Origin: JBCCOW01 sp038749105
GTDB lineage: Bacteria; Planctomycetota; Phycisphaerae; Phycisphaerales; Phycisphaeraceae
Reading direction: 5' to 3'
DNA: 64,000 nucleotides
NCBI GenBank assembly: GCA_038749105.1
Contig: JBCDIM010000009.1
Coordinates: 1 to 64,000, forward strand
The notes under the pieces were generated by a model. It did not search any database. It had not been told where the DNA came from and was given only the letters and a program-made list of their open reading frames with translations. The translations under genes were made by a program, and so were the position numbers. Of this stretch, positions 25,693-34,751 are shown piece by piece. Positions within the stretch are counted from its first letter, which is position 1, and each line of letters opens with the position of its first letter.

Positions 25693-26652
25693 ATGGCTGT
25701 ATTGAGCGGTAAGAATCCTGCGGTGACTGTGCTGATGCCGGCGTATAACGCCGAGGCGTTTGTGCGTCGGGCGGTCAAGAGCGTGCTGCGGCAGACGCTC
25801 GATGACCTGGAGCTGCTGGTCTACGACGACGCCTCGACGGATCGGACGCCGGAGATCTTGGCGGGCTTTGCGCGGCGTGATCGACGGGTCAAGGTGATCC
25901 GGACCGAGAAGTCGGGGTATGCGGTGAATCTCGCCCGTGGTCTGGATGAAGCCAAGGGGCGGTACATCGCGCGGATGGATGCCGACGATATCTGCACGCG
26001 GCGTCGGCTGGAGTGGCAGGTTGCGGCGTTGGAAGGGGATGACCGGATGGTGGCGGTCGGGGGGCAGGGGTTGGAGGTGGACTCGTGGGGGTGGGCGATT
26101 CAGCCGTGGCGGGTGCCGGAGGATCACGAGACGATCGATCGGCTGCACATGGCGGGCAGGTGTGGTCAGCTGATCCATCCCGCGATGATATTCCGGGCGG
26201 AGGTGCTGCGGTCGGTGGGGTACGACCCGAGCTTTGAACCCGCGGAGGACTTTGAGCTTTGGCTGCGGCTCGCGGAGTCGGGCCGGCTGGGCAATGTGCC
26301 CGGCCTGGTGCTTCGGTACCGGCGGCACACGTCGAATGTATCGGTGACGCGAAACGCCGCGCAGTGCGCCGCGGTCGAACGCGCGTTGCGGGAGGCACAC
26401 GACCGCCGTGGGCTCTCGCTTGACAGGAGCTTCAACTGGGCGAAAGAGCAGCCGATCAATTTCCGCATTAGCGTGATCCGGGCCGCGTTTCGGGCCTGGA
26501 ACCTCCACACGGGGGTCAGGCACTTGGTGCCCATGGTGGCCCAAGAATGGCGTGAGCCCGAGGTGCGAGATCTCGTGGTGGGGCTGCTCCGTCGGTTGGT
26601 CGGAATGAGCCCCAGGGCACCACGCCGGCTGACGCCAGGAGACGCCAAGTGA
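25693..26652 (+). CDS. Glycosyltransferase family 2
   Basis: This 319-residue GT2 enzyme has VTVLMPAYN (11-19), DDASTD (45-50) and the metal site MDADD (95-99). The ED-type acceptor motif appears as PAEDFELWLRLAESG (about 180-194). The C-terminal 60 residues are helical and basic, without a membrane span. It follows a 90-bp gap, the second of only two sizeable gaps in the operon, where an internal promoter could sit. It is coupled by GTGA to the next GT2 gene. It resembles the GT2 at 5627-6514 in layout (MDADD rather than DDDD), perhaps a similar donor. Confidence 0.9.
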   Translation: MAVLSGKNPAVTVLMPAYNAEAFVRRAVKSVLRQTLDDLELLVYDDASTDRTPEILAGFARRDRRVKVIRTEKSGYAVNLARGLDEAKGRYIARMDADDICTRRRLEWQVAALEGDDRMVAVGGQGLEVDSWGWAIQPWRVPEDHETIDRLHMAGRCGQLIHPAMIFRAEVLRSVGYDPSFEPAEDFELWLRLAESGRLGNVPGLVLRYRRHTSNVSVTRNAAQCAAVERALREAHDRRGLSLDRSFNWAKEQPINFRISVIRAAFRAWNLHTGVRHLVPMVAQEWREPEVRDLVVGLLRRLVGMSPRAPRRLTPGDAK

Positions 26653-27641
26653 GCCCGAAGGTCTCGGTCATCATTCCGGCCTATGGGCACGCGGGGGTCA
26701 TCGGCCAGACGCTGGACTCGGTGCTTGCGCAGAGCTTCCAAGACTTCGAGATCGTCATCGTCAACGATGGCAGCCCCGACGATACTGCTGGTGCGGTGGC
26801 TGACTATCTCTCGGACGAGCGTGTCCGCTATGTCGAGCAGCCCAACGGGGGTCAGGCTTCGGCGCGGAACCACGGGCTACGCTTGGCGCGGGGTGTGTAC
26901 TTGGCGTATCTCGACGACGATGACCTTTGGCCGACGGACAAGCTGGCGTGGCAGGTCGAGTTGCTCGATCAACACCCCGATGCCGGCTTTGTGTACGGGT
27001 GCCAGGTCTGTTTTTTCCCTGACGGCCGAGAGGCTGAAGACCACACCAAGGGGCGGAGTGGCGACCTGTACGAGCGGATGCTGGACCACTGCTTTATCAA
27101 GTCGCCGGGCCAGGTGTTGTTCCGAGCCGACGCGGTGCGGGCGGCGGGGGGGTGGGACGAGTCGATCCGAGGCAGCGATGACTGGGACCTGTATCTGCGG
27201 ATGCTCAAGTCGTCGACGTGCGTGGGGAGCCGACGGGTGGCACTGCGGTATCGGCTGCACGGGACGAATGCGTCGCACAACGGCTGGGTGATGGCGAAGA
27301 GCTGCCGGCGGGTGTTGGTAAAGCATTTGGGCCTCTGGCCGAAGCGTCAGCCGCTGCGTTGGGCGCGGCGCTGGGTTTGGCATAGCCGGTTCTGGGGCCA
27401 GCGGATCCATGACCAGGCGCGTGCTGCGGCGCGGTCGGGTGATCGTCGGGCGGCGTTTCGGCAGACCGTGCTCGCCGTGCGAGCCGACCCGCTGTCGCTG
27501 TTTCGGCCGGCGACGGTCAAGACATTGGGCACCTTGGTGGCGGGTTCGAGCCAACGTTCGGCGGATGCGGCGGACACTCCGGCAACGGGTTCTGGATCGA
27601 CGGTGGTCGCGAGCGCGGGGGGTGATCGCCGCGATGGGTGA
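26649..27641 (+). CDS. Glycosyltransferase family 2
   Basis: This 330-residue enzyme starts at GTG 26649, overlapping the previous stop. Its GT-A motifs are VSVIIPAYG (5-13), NDGSPDD (39-45), NGGQASARNHG (66-76) and the metal site LDDDD (88-92). The late motif GSDDWDLYLRMLKSS (about 177-191) is the ED-like acceptor site. The tail of about 50 residues is Ala/Ser/Thr-rich and probably disordered. Its last 8 bases overlap the first tandem GT8 gene. Donor and acceptor are unknown. Confidence 0.9.
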   Translation: MSPKVSVIIPAYGHAGVIGQTLDSVLAQSFQDFEIVIVNDGSPDDTAGAVADYLSDERVRYVEQPNGGQASARNHGLRLARGVYLAYLDDDDLWPTDKLAWQVELLDQHPDAGFVYGCQVCFFPDGREAEDHTKGRSGDLYERMLDHCFIKSPGQVLFRADAVRAAGGWDESIRGSDDWDLYLRMLKSSTCVGSRRVALRYRLHGTNASHNGWVMAKSCRRVLVKHLGLWPKRQPLRWARRWVWHSRFWGQRIHDQARAAARSGDRRAAFRQTVLAVRADPLSLFRPATVKTLGTLVAGSSQRSADAADTPATGSGSTVVASAGGDRRDG

Positions 27642-28587
27642 GATAAGCGGTCCGGTGTGTGTAGCGGTGGTCGGGGATGCAGGGTGGGAGTTGCCTCTGG
27701 CGGTGACGATTGATGGCTTGCTTCGGCGGGTCGATCCGTCTGCGGACGTGCAGCTTCACGTGCTATCCCAGGGTTGCGATGAGGCGCTCGTACGGCGAGT
27801 GGTTGCGGGCCGGGCAGAGGTGGTGTGGCAAGAGCTGAGCGGTCGGCTGGACGGCCTGCGAGACTTGCCACGGGTGCGTCATATCCCGCCGATCAGTTTC
27901 GTGCGGGTCTTGTTGCCCGAACTGCTGCCGGGGCTGGACCGGGTGCTTTATGTCGATACGGACCTGGTGATCAAGGCTGATGTGGCTGAGCTGTGGCGGG
28001 CGGGGACCGGGGGCATGGCGTTGGCGGCGGTGCGAGACCCCGGGATCGATCGGCTCGGTGCATCGAACTGTCTGGGTTATGCGGCGGAAGAGTTGGAAGA
28101 CCCGGATGCCCCGGCGTTCAACGGGGGTGTGTTGCTGATGGACCTTGAGCAGTGGCGTCGTGACGGGTTGGGAGGTGCGGTGTTAGCCTTTGCGGAGCGT
28201 CACGCGGAGCGGTTGAACTGGGCGGATCAAGACGGGCTCAACGCGGTGTTGGCGGGGCGTTGGTCAGAGCGTGAGCAGAAATGGAATGTGCCGGTGGTGG
28301 TGGGGTACGGAGGAGAGCCGCGGCGGGTTGCTTCGCTGGAGCGGTTCGATACGGACCCGCCTTTTAGCGAGCCGGCGATCTATCACCTGTTCGGGGCGCA
28401 CAAGCCGTGGAACAGCGGGCCGCGCCACACGTTCCGTGAGGCTTGGCTGACGGAGCTGAGGGCCAGCGGTGCGATCCTTGAAGGCCAGTGGGCTGACTGG
28501 TTGAGGCGTGACCAGCGGCGTGCGGCATGGTTTTCGGTGCGTCGGCGGCTGGTCTGGCCGTGGACCTGGGCGAGGTCGGTGGCTTGA
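27634..28587 (+). CDS. Glycosyltransferase family 8, tandem copy 1
   Basis: This 317-residue protein is taken from ATG 27634, where the GT8 homology begins. Motifs: VCVAVVGDAGWELPLAVTI at the N-terminus, DxD in YVDTD (106-110), FNGGVLLMDL (about 165-174), DQDGLNAVL and the closing HLFGAHKPWNSG with the late His metal ligand. GT8 enzymes are retaining galactosyl, glucosyl or glucuronosyl transferases. It is the first of three adjacent paralogues sharing the pattern, with a 4-base TTGA junction to the second. A longer frame upstream reads inside the previous gene and is not used. Confidence 0.88.
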   Translation: MGEISGPVCVAVVGDAGWELPLAVTIDGLLRRVDPSADVQLHVLSQGCDEALVRRVVAGRAEVVWQELSGRLDGLRDLPRVRHIPPISFVRVLLPELLPGLDRVLYVDTDLVIKADVAELWRAGTGGMALAAVRDPGIDRLGASNCLGYAAEELEDPDAPAFNGGVLLMDLEQWRRDGLGGAVLAFAERHAERLNWADQDGLNAVLAGRWSEREQKWNVPVVVGYGGEPRRVASLERFDTDPPFSEPAIYHLFGAHKPWNSGPRHTFREAWLTELRASGAILEGQWADWLRRDQRRAAWFSVRRRLVWPWTWARSVA

Positions 28588-29522
28588 GCAACGCCACAGT
28601 CCATCTCGCGTTTGCGGGCGACACGGGTGTGGCGATGCCGATGGCGGTCGCTATCGACACGGCCTTGCGGCGGCTGGCGACCGCGGGCCGGAGTGCGCAT
28701 ATACACCTGCTGGCCCTGGGGTTTGAAGCCGAGGCAGAAGCAAGGTTGAGGCGGCTTGTCGAGGGGCACGGAGCCGGCTGGACGGCCTATCTGATCGAGC
28801 CGGACCGGTTTGATCACCTGGCGCAGGTGGGCCACGTGAGCCGAGCGACCTACCTGCGTTTCCTGCTGCCAGAGCTCTTGGCTGACGTGGAGCGTGTGGT
28901 CTACCTGGACGCGGACACGCTGGTGCAGGCGGATCTGAGTGAGTTGTACGACTATCCGCTCGACGGGTGTTGTCTGGCGGCGGTGCCTGATGCGGCGTCT
29001 GCGGATGAGGGACACTTCTCTCGGCTCCGCGAGTGTCTGCCGGGCGAGCCGCTGGCGCTGGGGCCTCGCATGTTCAATGCGGGGGTGCTGCTGATCGACC
29101 TTTCGGCATGGCGGGCGGAGGCCTGGGGCCCGCAGATGCTTGAGCGGCTGGTAAGGTGGGGGGCGGGCTTGGCGTATACAGATCAAGACGCGTTGAATGC
29201 TTTCATGGGCTCGGTCTGTCGGCTCCTGCCTTTGCATTACAACGTGATGAGTCTTTGGCGGACCCACCGGCCGCGCAACTCCGATGAGGCAGACCGAGTG
29301 GCAGCCTGGATGGCGGATCCTGAGGGTGCAGAGGTGGTGTGGCACTTCGCGGGACGGACCAAGCCTTGGAATCCGCAGTCGCTGCGGTCGCCGTTCCGTG
29401 GGCTGTACCACCGGGCGTTGCGCGACAGCGGATGGTTCCAGACTCGGGCGGCGTTCGAGCGTTGGCGGTTGGGGTGGTACACCCGAGCGGGCCGTCGGGT
29501 CTTCAGCGGGGGGCGCGCGTGA
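28584..29522 (+). CDS. Glycosyltransferase family 8, tandem copy 2
   Basis: This 312-residue protein most likely starts at TTG 28584 (TTGA overlap, GAGG 8 bases upstream); ATG 28527 would force a 61-bp overlap and add a non-homologous leader. GT8 motifs: VHLAFAGDTGVAMPMAVAID (6-25), YLDADT (107-112), FNAGVLLIDLSAW, DQDALNAFMG and the closing HFAGRTKPWNP. In copies 2 and 3 the N-terminal segment contains AMPM followed by an ID/MDT motif, so these two are closer to each other than to copy 1. Sugar specificity is unknown. Confidence 0.87.
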   Translation: MSNATVHLAFAGDTGVAMPMAVAIDTALRRLATAGRSAHIHLLALGFEAEAEARLRRLVEGHGAGWTAYLIEPDRFDHLAQVGHVSRATYLRFLLPELLADVERVVYLDADTLVQADLSELYDYPLDGCCLAAVPDAASADEGHFSRLRECLPGEPLALGPRMFNAGVLLIDLSAWRAEAWGPQMLERLVRWGAGLAYTDQDALNAFMGSVCRLLPLHYNVMSLWRTHRPRNSDEADRVAAWMADPEGAEVVWHFAGRTKPWNPQSLRSPFRGLYHRALRDSGWFQTRAAFERWRLGWYTRAGRRVFSGGRA

Positions 29523-30526
29523 GTTTGGCTCGGACGGGGTGTGGTGTTCATGAAGCCGGCAAGGCTTTTGATCCGCAGACGCTGCAGGTCGTGCTGGCAG
29601 GGACTCGGAACATGGCGATGCCGATGGGCGTGGTGATGGACACGCTGCTTCGGCACCTCGATGTGTCGGTGTCGGTGCGGTTCACGGTGCTGTCGCTCGG
29701 GTTTGAGTCGGTGGATCGCGGACGGCTGAGCCGTGTGGTCGGGCGTTACGGAGAACGGGTGTCGCTGCGGGTGGTCAGAGTTGACGACGGCCCGGCGGGC
29801 GACCTGGTGGGTGATCGGTTGAGTCGTCTGCCAGCCCTTGAGCGTTTGGGCCTCGGGGCGTACCTGAGGCTGTTCGCGCCCGAGTTGATGCCGGAAGAAC
29901 CCCGGCTGCTCTACCTCGATACCGACCTGTTGGTGGATGTAGATGTCGCACCGTTGTGGAGGCTCGATCTTCAAGGGCGCGTGATCGCAGCGGCGCGGAA
30001 CCTGCTGTACAGCACCGCGGGCGATCCGATGGCCTTGGCGTACGCGATCGATGAACTGCCCTTGGAGTCGGACTCGGCCTATTTCAATTCGGGTGTGCTG
30101 GTCATTGACGCCGAGCGGTGGCGGTCGGAAAGCGTTACCGAGCGGGTCCTCGAATTCCTGTCGGCTCACGCGTCGGAACTGATCAGCGCAGACCAGGACG
30201 GCATCAACGCAGTGCTGGCCGGTCAGATCCTGGAGATGGACCCGGTCTGGAACCTGGCGGTGCTCGACGAGGGGAAGGCTCGCCTGCTGGAAGGCGAGTC
30301 GCGTGTTCAGCAGGAGCGGGTGCTGAGTTCGGGGCTTGCCGAGTCTGCGGTTTATCACTTCTGGGGTAAGCACAAGCCTTGGAACAGCGGGCTCAATCAC
30401 CCGCAGCGGTCGCGTTACTTCGAGGCGGTGCGAGAGAGCGGGTATTACGGGGCGTGGTACGGGCTGTACCGCAGGGCTGCAGACCTGGGGAGCCTGATGG
30501 ATTCGGTGAAACGACGCTTGCGGTGA
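29519..30526 (+). CDS. Glycosyltransferase family 8, tandem copy 3
   Basis: This 335-residue protein starts at GTG 29519, overlapping the previous stop (GTGA). Motifs in order: LQVVLAGTRNMAMPMGVVMD (22-41), DxD in YLDTD (132-136), FNSGVLVIDAERW, DQDGINAVLAG and HFWGKHKPWNSG. An extra 20 residues precede the GT8 core compared with copy 2. All catalytic-site positions are kept, so the tandem copies are probably all active and not decaying duplicates. A retaining transferase acting on the growing glycan is inferred. Confidence 0.88.
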   Translation: MSLARTGCGVHEAGKAFDPQTLQVVLAGTRNMAMPMGVVMDTLLRHLDVSVSVRFTVLSLGFESVDRGRLSRVVGRYGERVSLRVVRVDDGPAGDLVGDRLSRLPALERLGLGAYLRLFAPELMPEEPRLLYLDTDLLVDVDVAPLWRLDLQGRVIAAARNLLYSTAGDPMALAYAIDELPLESDSAYFNSGVLVIDAERWRSESVTERVLEFLSAHASELISADQDGINAVLAGQILEMDPVWNLAVLDEGKARLLEGESRVQQERVLSSGLAESAVYHFWGKHKPWNSGLNHPQRSRYFEAVRESGYYGAWYGLYRRAADLGSLMDSVKRRLR

Positions 30527-30578
30527 AGTGTAGGTGGTCTGGGATGAGGCGAAGGATGCTGGAGGACACTTGGAAGGA

Positions 30579-31487
30579 ATGAACGAAGTAGATCTGGTGC
30601 CGTTGTCTGTTTGTGTGGCAACACGGAACCGGCCTGACCTCTTGGAGCGGGGTCTGAGGTCGTTGGTCGATGCTCGGCCTTGTCCGGCACAGGTGGTGGT
30701 GAGCGATGACAGCGATGACGGCGAAGAGGCGGCGGCGGTGTGTGCGTCATTTGCCGACGAGTCGGCTCACACGGAGATCAAGTACGTCCGTGGCCCGCGG
30801 GTGGGCCTGTCTGCGAACCGGAACTCATGTATCGCCGAGGCGACGCAGCCCTGGCTTCTGTTCTTGGACGATGATGCGGGTCTGTTTGAGGATTCGCTGG
30901 TGCACTTCGCGGAACTGACCTCGGAGGGCGAGCGAGTCATTACCGGGCTCGAGCACAACGGGGAGCCGAATCCTCGGATTGTGGAGCCACGCGAGACGGA
31001 TTTCTGGGGAGTCCAGCGGCTGATGCCGGACCTCGATGATCTGCACGTCATTGTGATTAATGCGACGCTGATGCCCCGACGGATTTTCGAGTCCGTTCGT
31101 TTTGACGAGGTGCTGCGTTACGGCAGCGACGAGGTCGACATCGCACGGCAGGCGAGGGGCTTGGGCTTCGAGATCGTGCACAAGACGCAGTTCAAGACGT
31201 GGCACCGGCCGAGCTATAGCGATCGCCAGGAATACTCTGAACGGCTGGCGACATCGATTGTCTACGCGACGCTCAAGGACAAGCTGCTGATCCGCCGCAA
31301 CCTGCTGGGGGCGTTGGTGTATTTGCTATTGGGCCCGGCGAAAGTGACGCTGCACCGTGCGAAGCGGAACGGGTGCCCGTGGCGTTGGTCGGGCTGGAGG
31401 GCGTTGAACCCGATGCCCGTGGTGCGGGGCCTTTGGTCTCTGAAGGAGGCGCGGCGGGCGTGGCAGCCCGCGGTGATTGAGCGATGA
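30579..31487 (+). CDS. Glycosyltransferase family 2
   Basis: This 302-residue protein is taken from ATG 30579, which follows GGAAGGA; an ATG at 30534 would add 15 residues without homology. Motifs: LSVCVATRNRPDLLERGL (9-26), SDDSDDG (42-48), LSANRNSCI and FLDDDA (95-100) as metal site. Unlike classic GT2 enzymes, the acceptor motif region reads RYGSDEVDIARQARGLGFE (about 185-203). A hydrophobic stretch near 245-260 (LLGALVYLLLGPAKV) may lie on the membrane. It follows the GT8 triplet after 52 bp and is coupled to the next gene (ATGA). Confidence 0.87.
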   Translation: MNEVDLVPLSVCVATRNRPDLLERGLRSLVDARPCPAQVVVSDDSDDGEEAAAVCASFADESAHTEIKYVRGPRVGLSANRNSCIAEATQPWLLFLDDDAGLFEDSLVHFAELTSEGERVITGLEHNGEPNPRIVEPRETDFWGVQRLMPDLDDLHVIVINATLMPRRIFESVRFDEVLRYGSDEVDIARQARGLGFEIVHKTQFKTWHRPSYSDRQEYSERLATSIVYATLKDKLLIRRNLLGALVYLLLGPAKVTLHRAKRNGCPWRWSGWRALNPMPVVRGLWSLKEARRAWQPAVIER

Positions 31488-32563
31488 ATGACCTGATCTC
31501 GATTGTGATCCCGACGTATCGCCGGCCGGAGATGTTGCTCGAGGCGCTGGAGTCGGCGTTGGTCCAGGACTACCGCCCGTTGGAGGTGCTGGTGACCGAC
31601 GATTCACCGGACGACGCCTCGGAGCGGGCGGTCCGTGCCGTGTCCGTGCCTGACGGCATCGAGGTGGTGTACAAACGCAATGACCCGTCATTGCGTCAGG
31701 CGCGGAACGTCAACAGCGGCTTCGCGGCGGTACGGGGGACCCGCATCGTGTTGCTGCACGATGACGATCGGCTGTTGCCGGGCGCGGTGTCGGTCTTGGC
31801 GGCGGCATACGACGCGCACCCGGGAGTGATCGCTGCGTATGGCCGACACCGGCTGCTGACCGCTGAGGGCGTCGACCGTGGAGACGCCGTGGTAGAGCAC
31901 GTTTCGAAGATGTACTGCCGGTCCGACGAGTTCGCTGGGCCGCAAGCCGATCCTTATGCGATGGCATTGCGGGCGCAGTTCCCGATGAACGGCTATCTGG
32001 TGGACGCAGATGCGGCACGGTCGGTGGGGTACACGGTCGAGGAAGTGGTCGGCAGCGCGTGCGACTTCGACTTCGGTGTCCGCTTGGGGGCGATCGCAAA
32101 GCCCGGCGGGTTCGTTTTCGTTCCTCAAGACGTGTCGGCTTACCGGTTGAGCCCGGGTTCGGTCTCGCGGGCTCAGGGGGCGACTTCGGCGTCGACACTG
32201 ATGATTCCGCGTCTGGAAGCGATTGTCTCGTCGTCGGGGGTCAGCGATGCGGCCCGTCGGGCGGCTGAAGATCGGCTGCGTTGGTACGCGCCATTTGCGG
32301 TGCGTGAGTTCGCCCTGGCGGGTCGGCCGGGCTCGGCGATGCGGGTCTGGTGTGGCCGGTACTACGGATGGGGGAACCGTCTACGGCCTAGGGGCTGGTT
32401 CCATGTGGTGCTGTCGACGGCGCCCTGGCTGATCTCGCCGCTGCTCCGGGTGATCGATCGGACCCGGCCGAAACGTCGGGCGCTGCGTGCTCGGGTGCTG
32501 CGGGCCATCGGGCGTGACCCGGCCCGACCGATGAGTGTGGAGCAGGTGACCGAAGCGTCTTGA
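31484..32563 (+). CDS. Glycosyltransferase family 2
   Basis: This 359-residue GT2 enzyme has ISIVIPTYRRPEMLLEALES (5-24), TDDSPDD (38-44), RQARNVNSGF (71-80) and LHDDDRLLPG (91-100), the metal site being HDDD. A segment ACDFDFGVRLGAI near residue 190 replaces the usual ED motif. The C-terminal 80 residues are rich in Arg and Trp with a possible membrane-surface helix (GWFHVVLSTAPWLISPLLRVI). The gene overlaps both neighbours (ATGA and TTGA). The sugar it transfers is unknown. Confidence 0.88.
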   Translation: MNDLISIVIPTYRRPEMLLEALESALVQDYRPLEVLVTDDSPDDASERAVRAVSVPDGIEVVYKRNDPSLRQARNVNSGFAAVRGTRIVLLHDDDRLLPGAVSVLAAAYDAHPGVIAAYGRHRLLTAEGVDRGDAVVEHVSKMYCRSDEFAGPQADPYAMALRAQFPMNGYLVDADAARSVGYTVEEVVGSACDFDFGVRLGAIAKPGGFVFVPQDVSAYRLSPGSVSRAQGATSASTLMIPRLEAIVSSSGVSDAARRAAEDRLRWYAPFAVREFALAGRPGSAMRVWCGRYYGWGNRLRPRGWFHVVLSTAPWLISPLLRVIDRTRPKRRALRARVLRAIGRDPARPMSVEQVTEAS

Positions 32564-34749
32564 AGATCAGCGTGGTCATCCCGACGTACGGGCGGCCGGA
32601 TGCGTTAAGGCGTTGTCTGGAAGGGCTCGCTGCGCAGCGGCGTCTTCCGGACGAGGTGCTGGTGGTGGTGTCGGCGGATGATGCCTCCCAGAGCGAACGG
32701 GTCGCGAGGGAAGGGGTGGAGTCCTTGCCCGTCCAGGTGTTAACGGTGCCGACGTCTCGGCTGTCCGGCTCGCTGCAGGCGGGGATCGATACCGCAACAG
32801 GCGACGTGATCGCGTTTACCGACGACGACGCGGTAGCGCGTCCCGACTGGCTGGAGCGGATCGAAGGCCACCTTCTGGCCGACCCTGGGTTGGGCGGGAT
32901 TGGCGGGCGTGACGTTGTCCACGAGCCGCCTTCGGAGACGCAAAGCCGGGGGCTGGTATGGCGTATGCCGACGTCTGCGGTGGGGCAGCTGGGCGTGACC
33001 GGGCGCATCAGCGGGAACCACCACCTGGGGTCCGGCCTGCCGCGGGCGGTGGACGTGCTCAAGGGCGTGAATATGGCATTGCGAAGCGGGCCGCTGCGGG
33101 AGATCGGGATCGATCCGCGTCTGAGCGGTCGGGGTGCGCAGGTGGCGTGGGAAGTAGGCCTTTGCCTGGCGATTCGGCGCTGCGGGCGAAGGCTGCTTTT
33201 TGACCCGGATGTCTTGGTGGACCATTACCCTGGACCCCGGGTCCGGGGCGATCACCGGCAGCATCGACGGTATGAAGACGACCGTGACGCGGCGTTCAAC
33301 GAGGCGCTGGGTGTGTTGGGAAATGCGGGGCCGGGTCTGGCGTTGGGCTTCATAGCTTGGTCGATGGTTGTGGGATCAAGGCGGTACCCGGGGCTCCTTC
33401 GGGGGTTGCTGCTCTGGGCGATGGAGTTCGAGCGGGGGATGGTGCAGCGGGTGAGAGCGACGCTGGTGGGGCGTTGGCGGGCGTGCCTGGAGCAGCGGCG
33501 GGCTCGTCGGGCACCTGGGGTAAGCGGTGAGATGTCTGACGCTGGCCGGGATGGCTCGGTGGGCAAGGTGTGGGTGGCTAGCCGAAGCCAAGCCGCTGCG
33601 TCTGTTGCGATCGGTGACCAGGTTTCGGGGCTTCTGGCAGGGCTATCGGCGCATCGCCCGGTTGAGCCGGTTGAATTGCCGGGGCGAGATCGGGCTGCGG
33701 TCTCGACGGGACTGAGCCCGGATCGTGGGCTCCGAGAGGCTTCGTTGTGGCCGTGGTCCCGGCAGGGGGCGTTGCACGAGGTGATGGGCGACTCCGGCCC
33801 GCAGAGCCTGCTGGCACTGGTGGTGGATCCTTCGCGTTGGCGGGGGATCGAGTTGGCGTGTTGGCTACCGCTCGCGGTGTGGCGGCTCCGTCGTCGTCTC
33901 CGGAAGATGCGGGTTGCAGTGGTGTTTGTAGGTGATGAGGTGGCGGTCGGGCGTGGGGCGTCGTGGTGCGGTCGGCTCGGTCGGGCGTGGCTCTCGCGGT
34001 TGTCGACGGTTCAGGCATACCCAACGGAAGCGTTAGCGTCGCGGTGGGGCGGAGTGACGCTGCGCTCAGGGCCGATGCTGCCCGAGCCGAGGCCGGTCGA
34101 GCGTATGGGCGCGGTTAACGGGTCGGATCGCGTGGTGCGGGTTGGGGTGCTGGGTGCCCGCGAGCGCGACTTCGTGGCGGTGTGGGTTGGGCAAGCGGCT
34201 CGGGAGTTGGCCGGGCAGTCGGTGGGCGTGGAGCTTGTGGCTTTTGGAGCGAGCACGGCGTTGGTGGCGGCGCTGCCGATGGGTGTGTCTTTGCGGGGTG
34301 TCGGGGGGCTTAAGGCCGACGAGATGATGGCAGACTTGGCGGGGTGCGATATGGCCTGGGCACCGTATGCAGAGGGAGTCGATACCGGCCGGGGTTGGGC
34401 GGTATCGGCGTTAGCGGCGGGCGTGCCGCTGGTGTCGTCCTTGGGCGAGCGGACGGGCGGGCTGTTGAGCAATGAGGCGGGCGAGTCACTGGTGTTGGCC
34501 GAGCCTTCGGGAGACGCGTTCGTATCGGCGGTGGTGGGGCTCATGCAAGACGGGGCGAATCGGCGAGCTTTGGGCGAGGCGGGCCGGGCGTTGTACGAGC
34601 GGTCACTCGAGTGGTCGTCGTCGGCGGGGCGTTTTCTTGAAGGGATAGAGAGCTTGGAGGGTTCTGCACCGGACCGGCAGGTTTCACCGGAAGAAAGCTT
34701 GATCACTGACAGGGATGAGCGGGTTGCCGTGATGGGGGGCAAGTCGTAA
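32560..34749 (+). CDS. Fusion of GT2 and GT4-like glycosyltransferase domains
   Basis: This 729-residue protein starts with TTG at 32560 (TTGA overlap). Residues 1-320 are a GT2 domain with ISVVIPTYGRPDALRRC, SADDAS and FTDDDA (86-91), then GVNMALR and a WEVGLCLAIRRCG helix. Residues about 345-700 resemble a degenerate GT-B protein: a C-terminal Rossmann-like half with VVRVGVLGARERDF, SLRGVGGLKADEMMADLAGCDMAWAP (in two parts) and EGVDTGRGWAVSALAAGVPLV. The GT4 E-x7-E motif is not convincing, so the second domain may be inactive or bind a ligand. Two linked sugar additions, or a transferase plus a regulator half, are both possible. Confidence 0.75.
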   Translation: MKISVVIPTYGRPDALRRCLEGLAAQRRLPDEVLVVVSADDASQSERVAREGVESLPVQVLTVPTSRLSGSLQAGIDTATGDVIAFTDDDAVARPDWLERIEGHLLADPGLGGIGGRDVVHEPPSETQSRGLVWRMPTSAVGQLGVTGRISGNHHLGSGLPRAVDVLKGVNMALRSGPLREIGIDPRLSGRGAQVAWEVGLCLAIRRCGRRLLFDPDVLVDHYPGPRVRGDHRQHRRYEDDRDAAFNEALGVLGNAGPGLALGFIAWSMVVGSRRYPGLLRGLLLWAMEFERGMVQRVRATLVGRWRACLEQRRARRAPGVSGEMSDAGRDGSVGKVWVASRSQAAASVAIGDQVSGLLAGLSAHRPVEPVELPGRDRAAVSTGLSPDRGLREASLWPWSRQGALHEVMGDSGPQSLLALVVDPSRWRGIELACWLPLAVWRLRRRLRKMRVAVVFVGDEVAVGRGASWCGRLGRAWLSRLSTVQAYPTEALASRWGGVTLRSGPMLPEPRPVERMGAVNGSDRVVRVGVLGARERDFVAVWVGQAARELAGQSVGVELVAFGASTALVAALPMGVSLRGVGGLKADEMMADLAGCDMAWAPYAEGVDTGRGWAVSALAAGVPLVSSLGERTGGLLSNEAGESLVLAEPSGDAFVSAVVGLMQDGANRRALGEAGRALYERSLEWSSSAGRFLEGIESLEGSAPDRQVSPEESLITDRDERVAVMGGKS

Positions 34750-34751
34750 GC

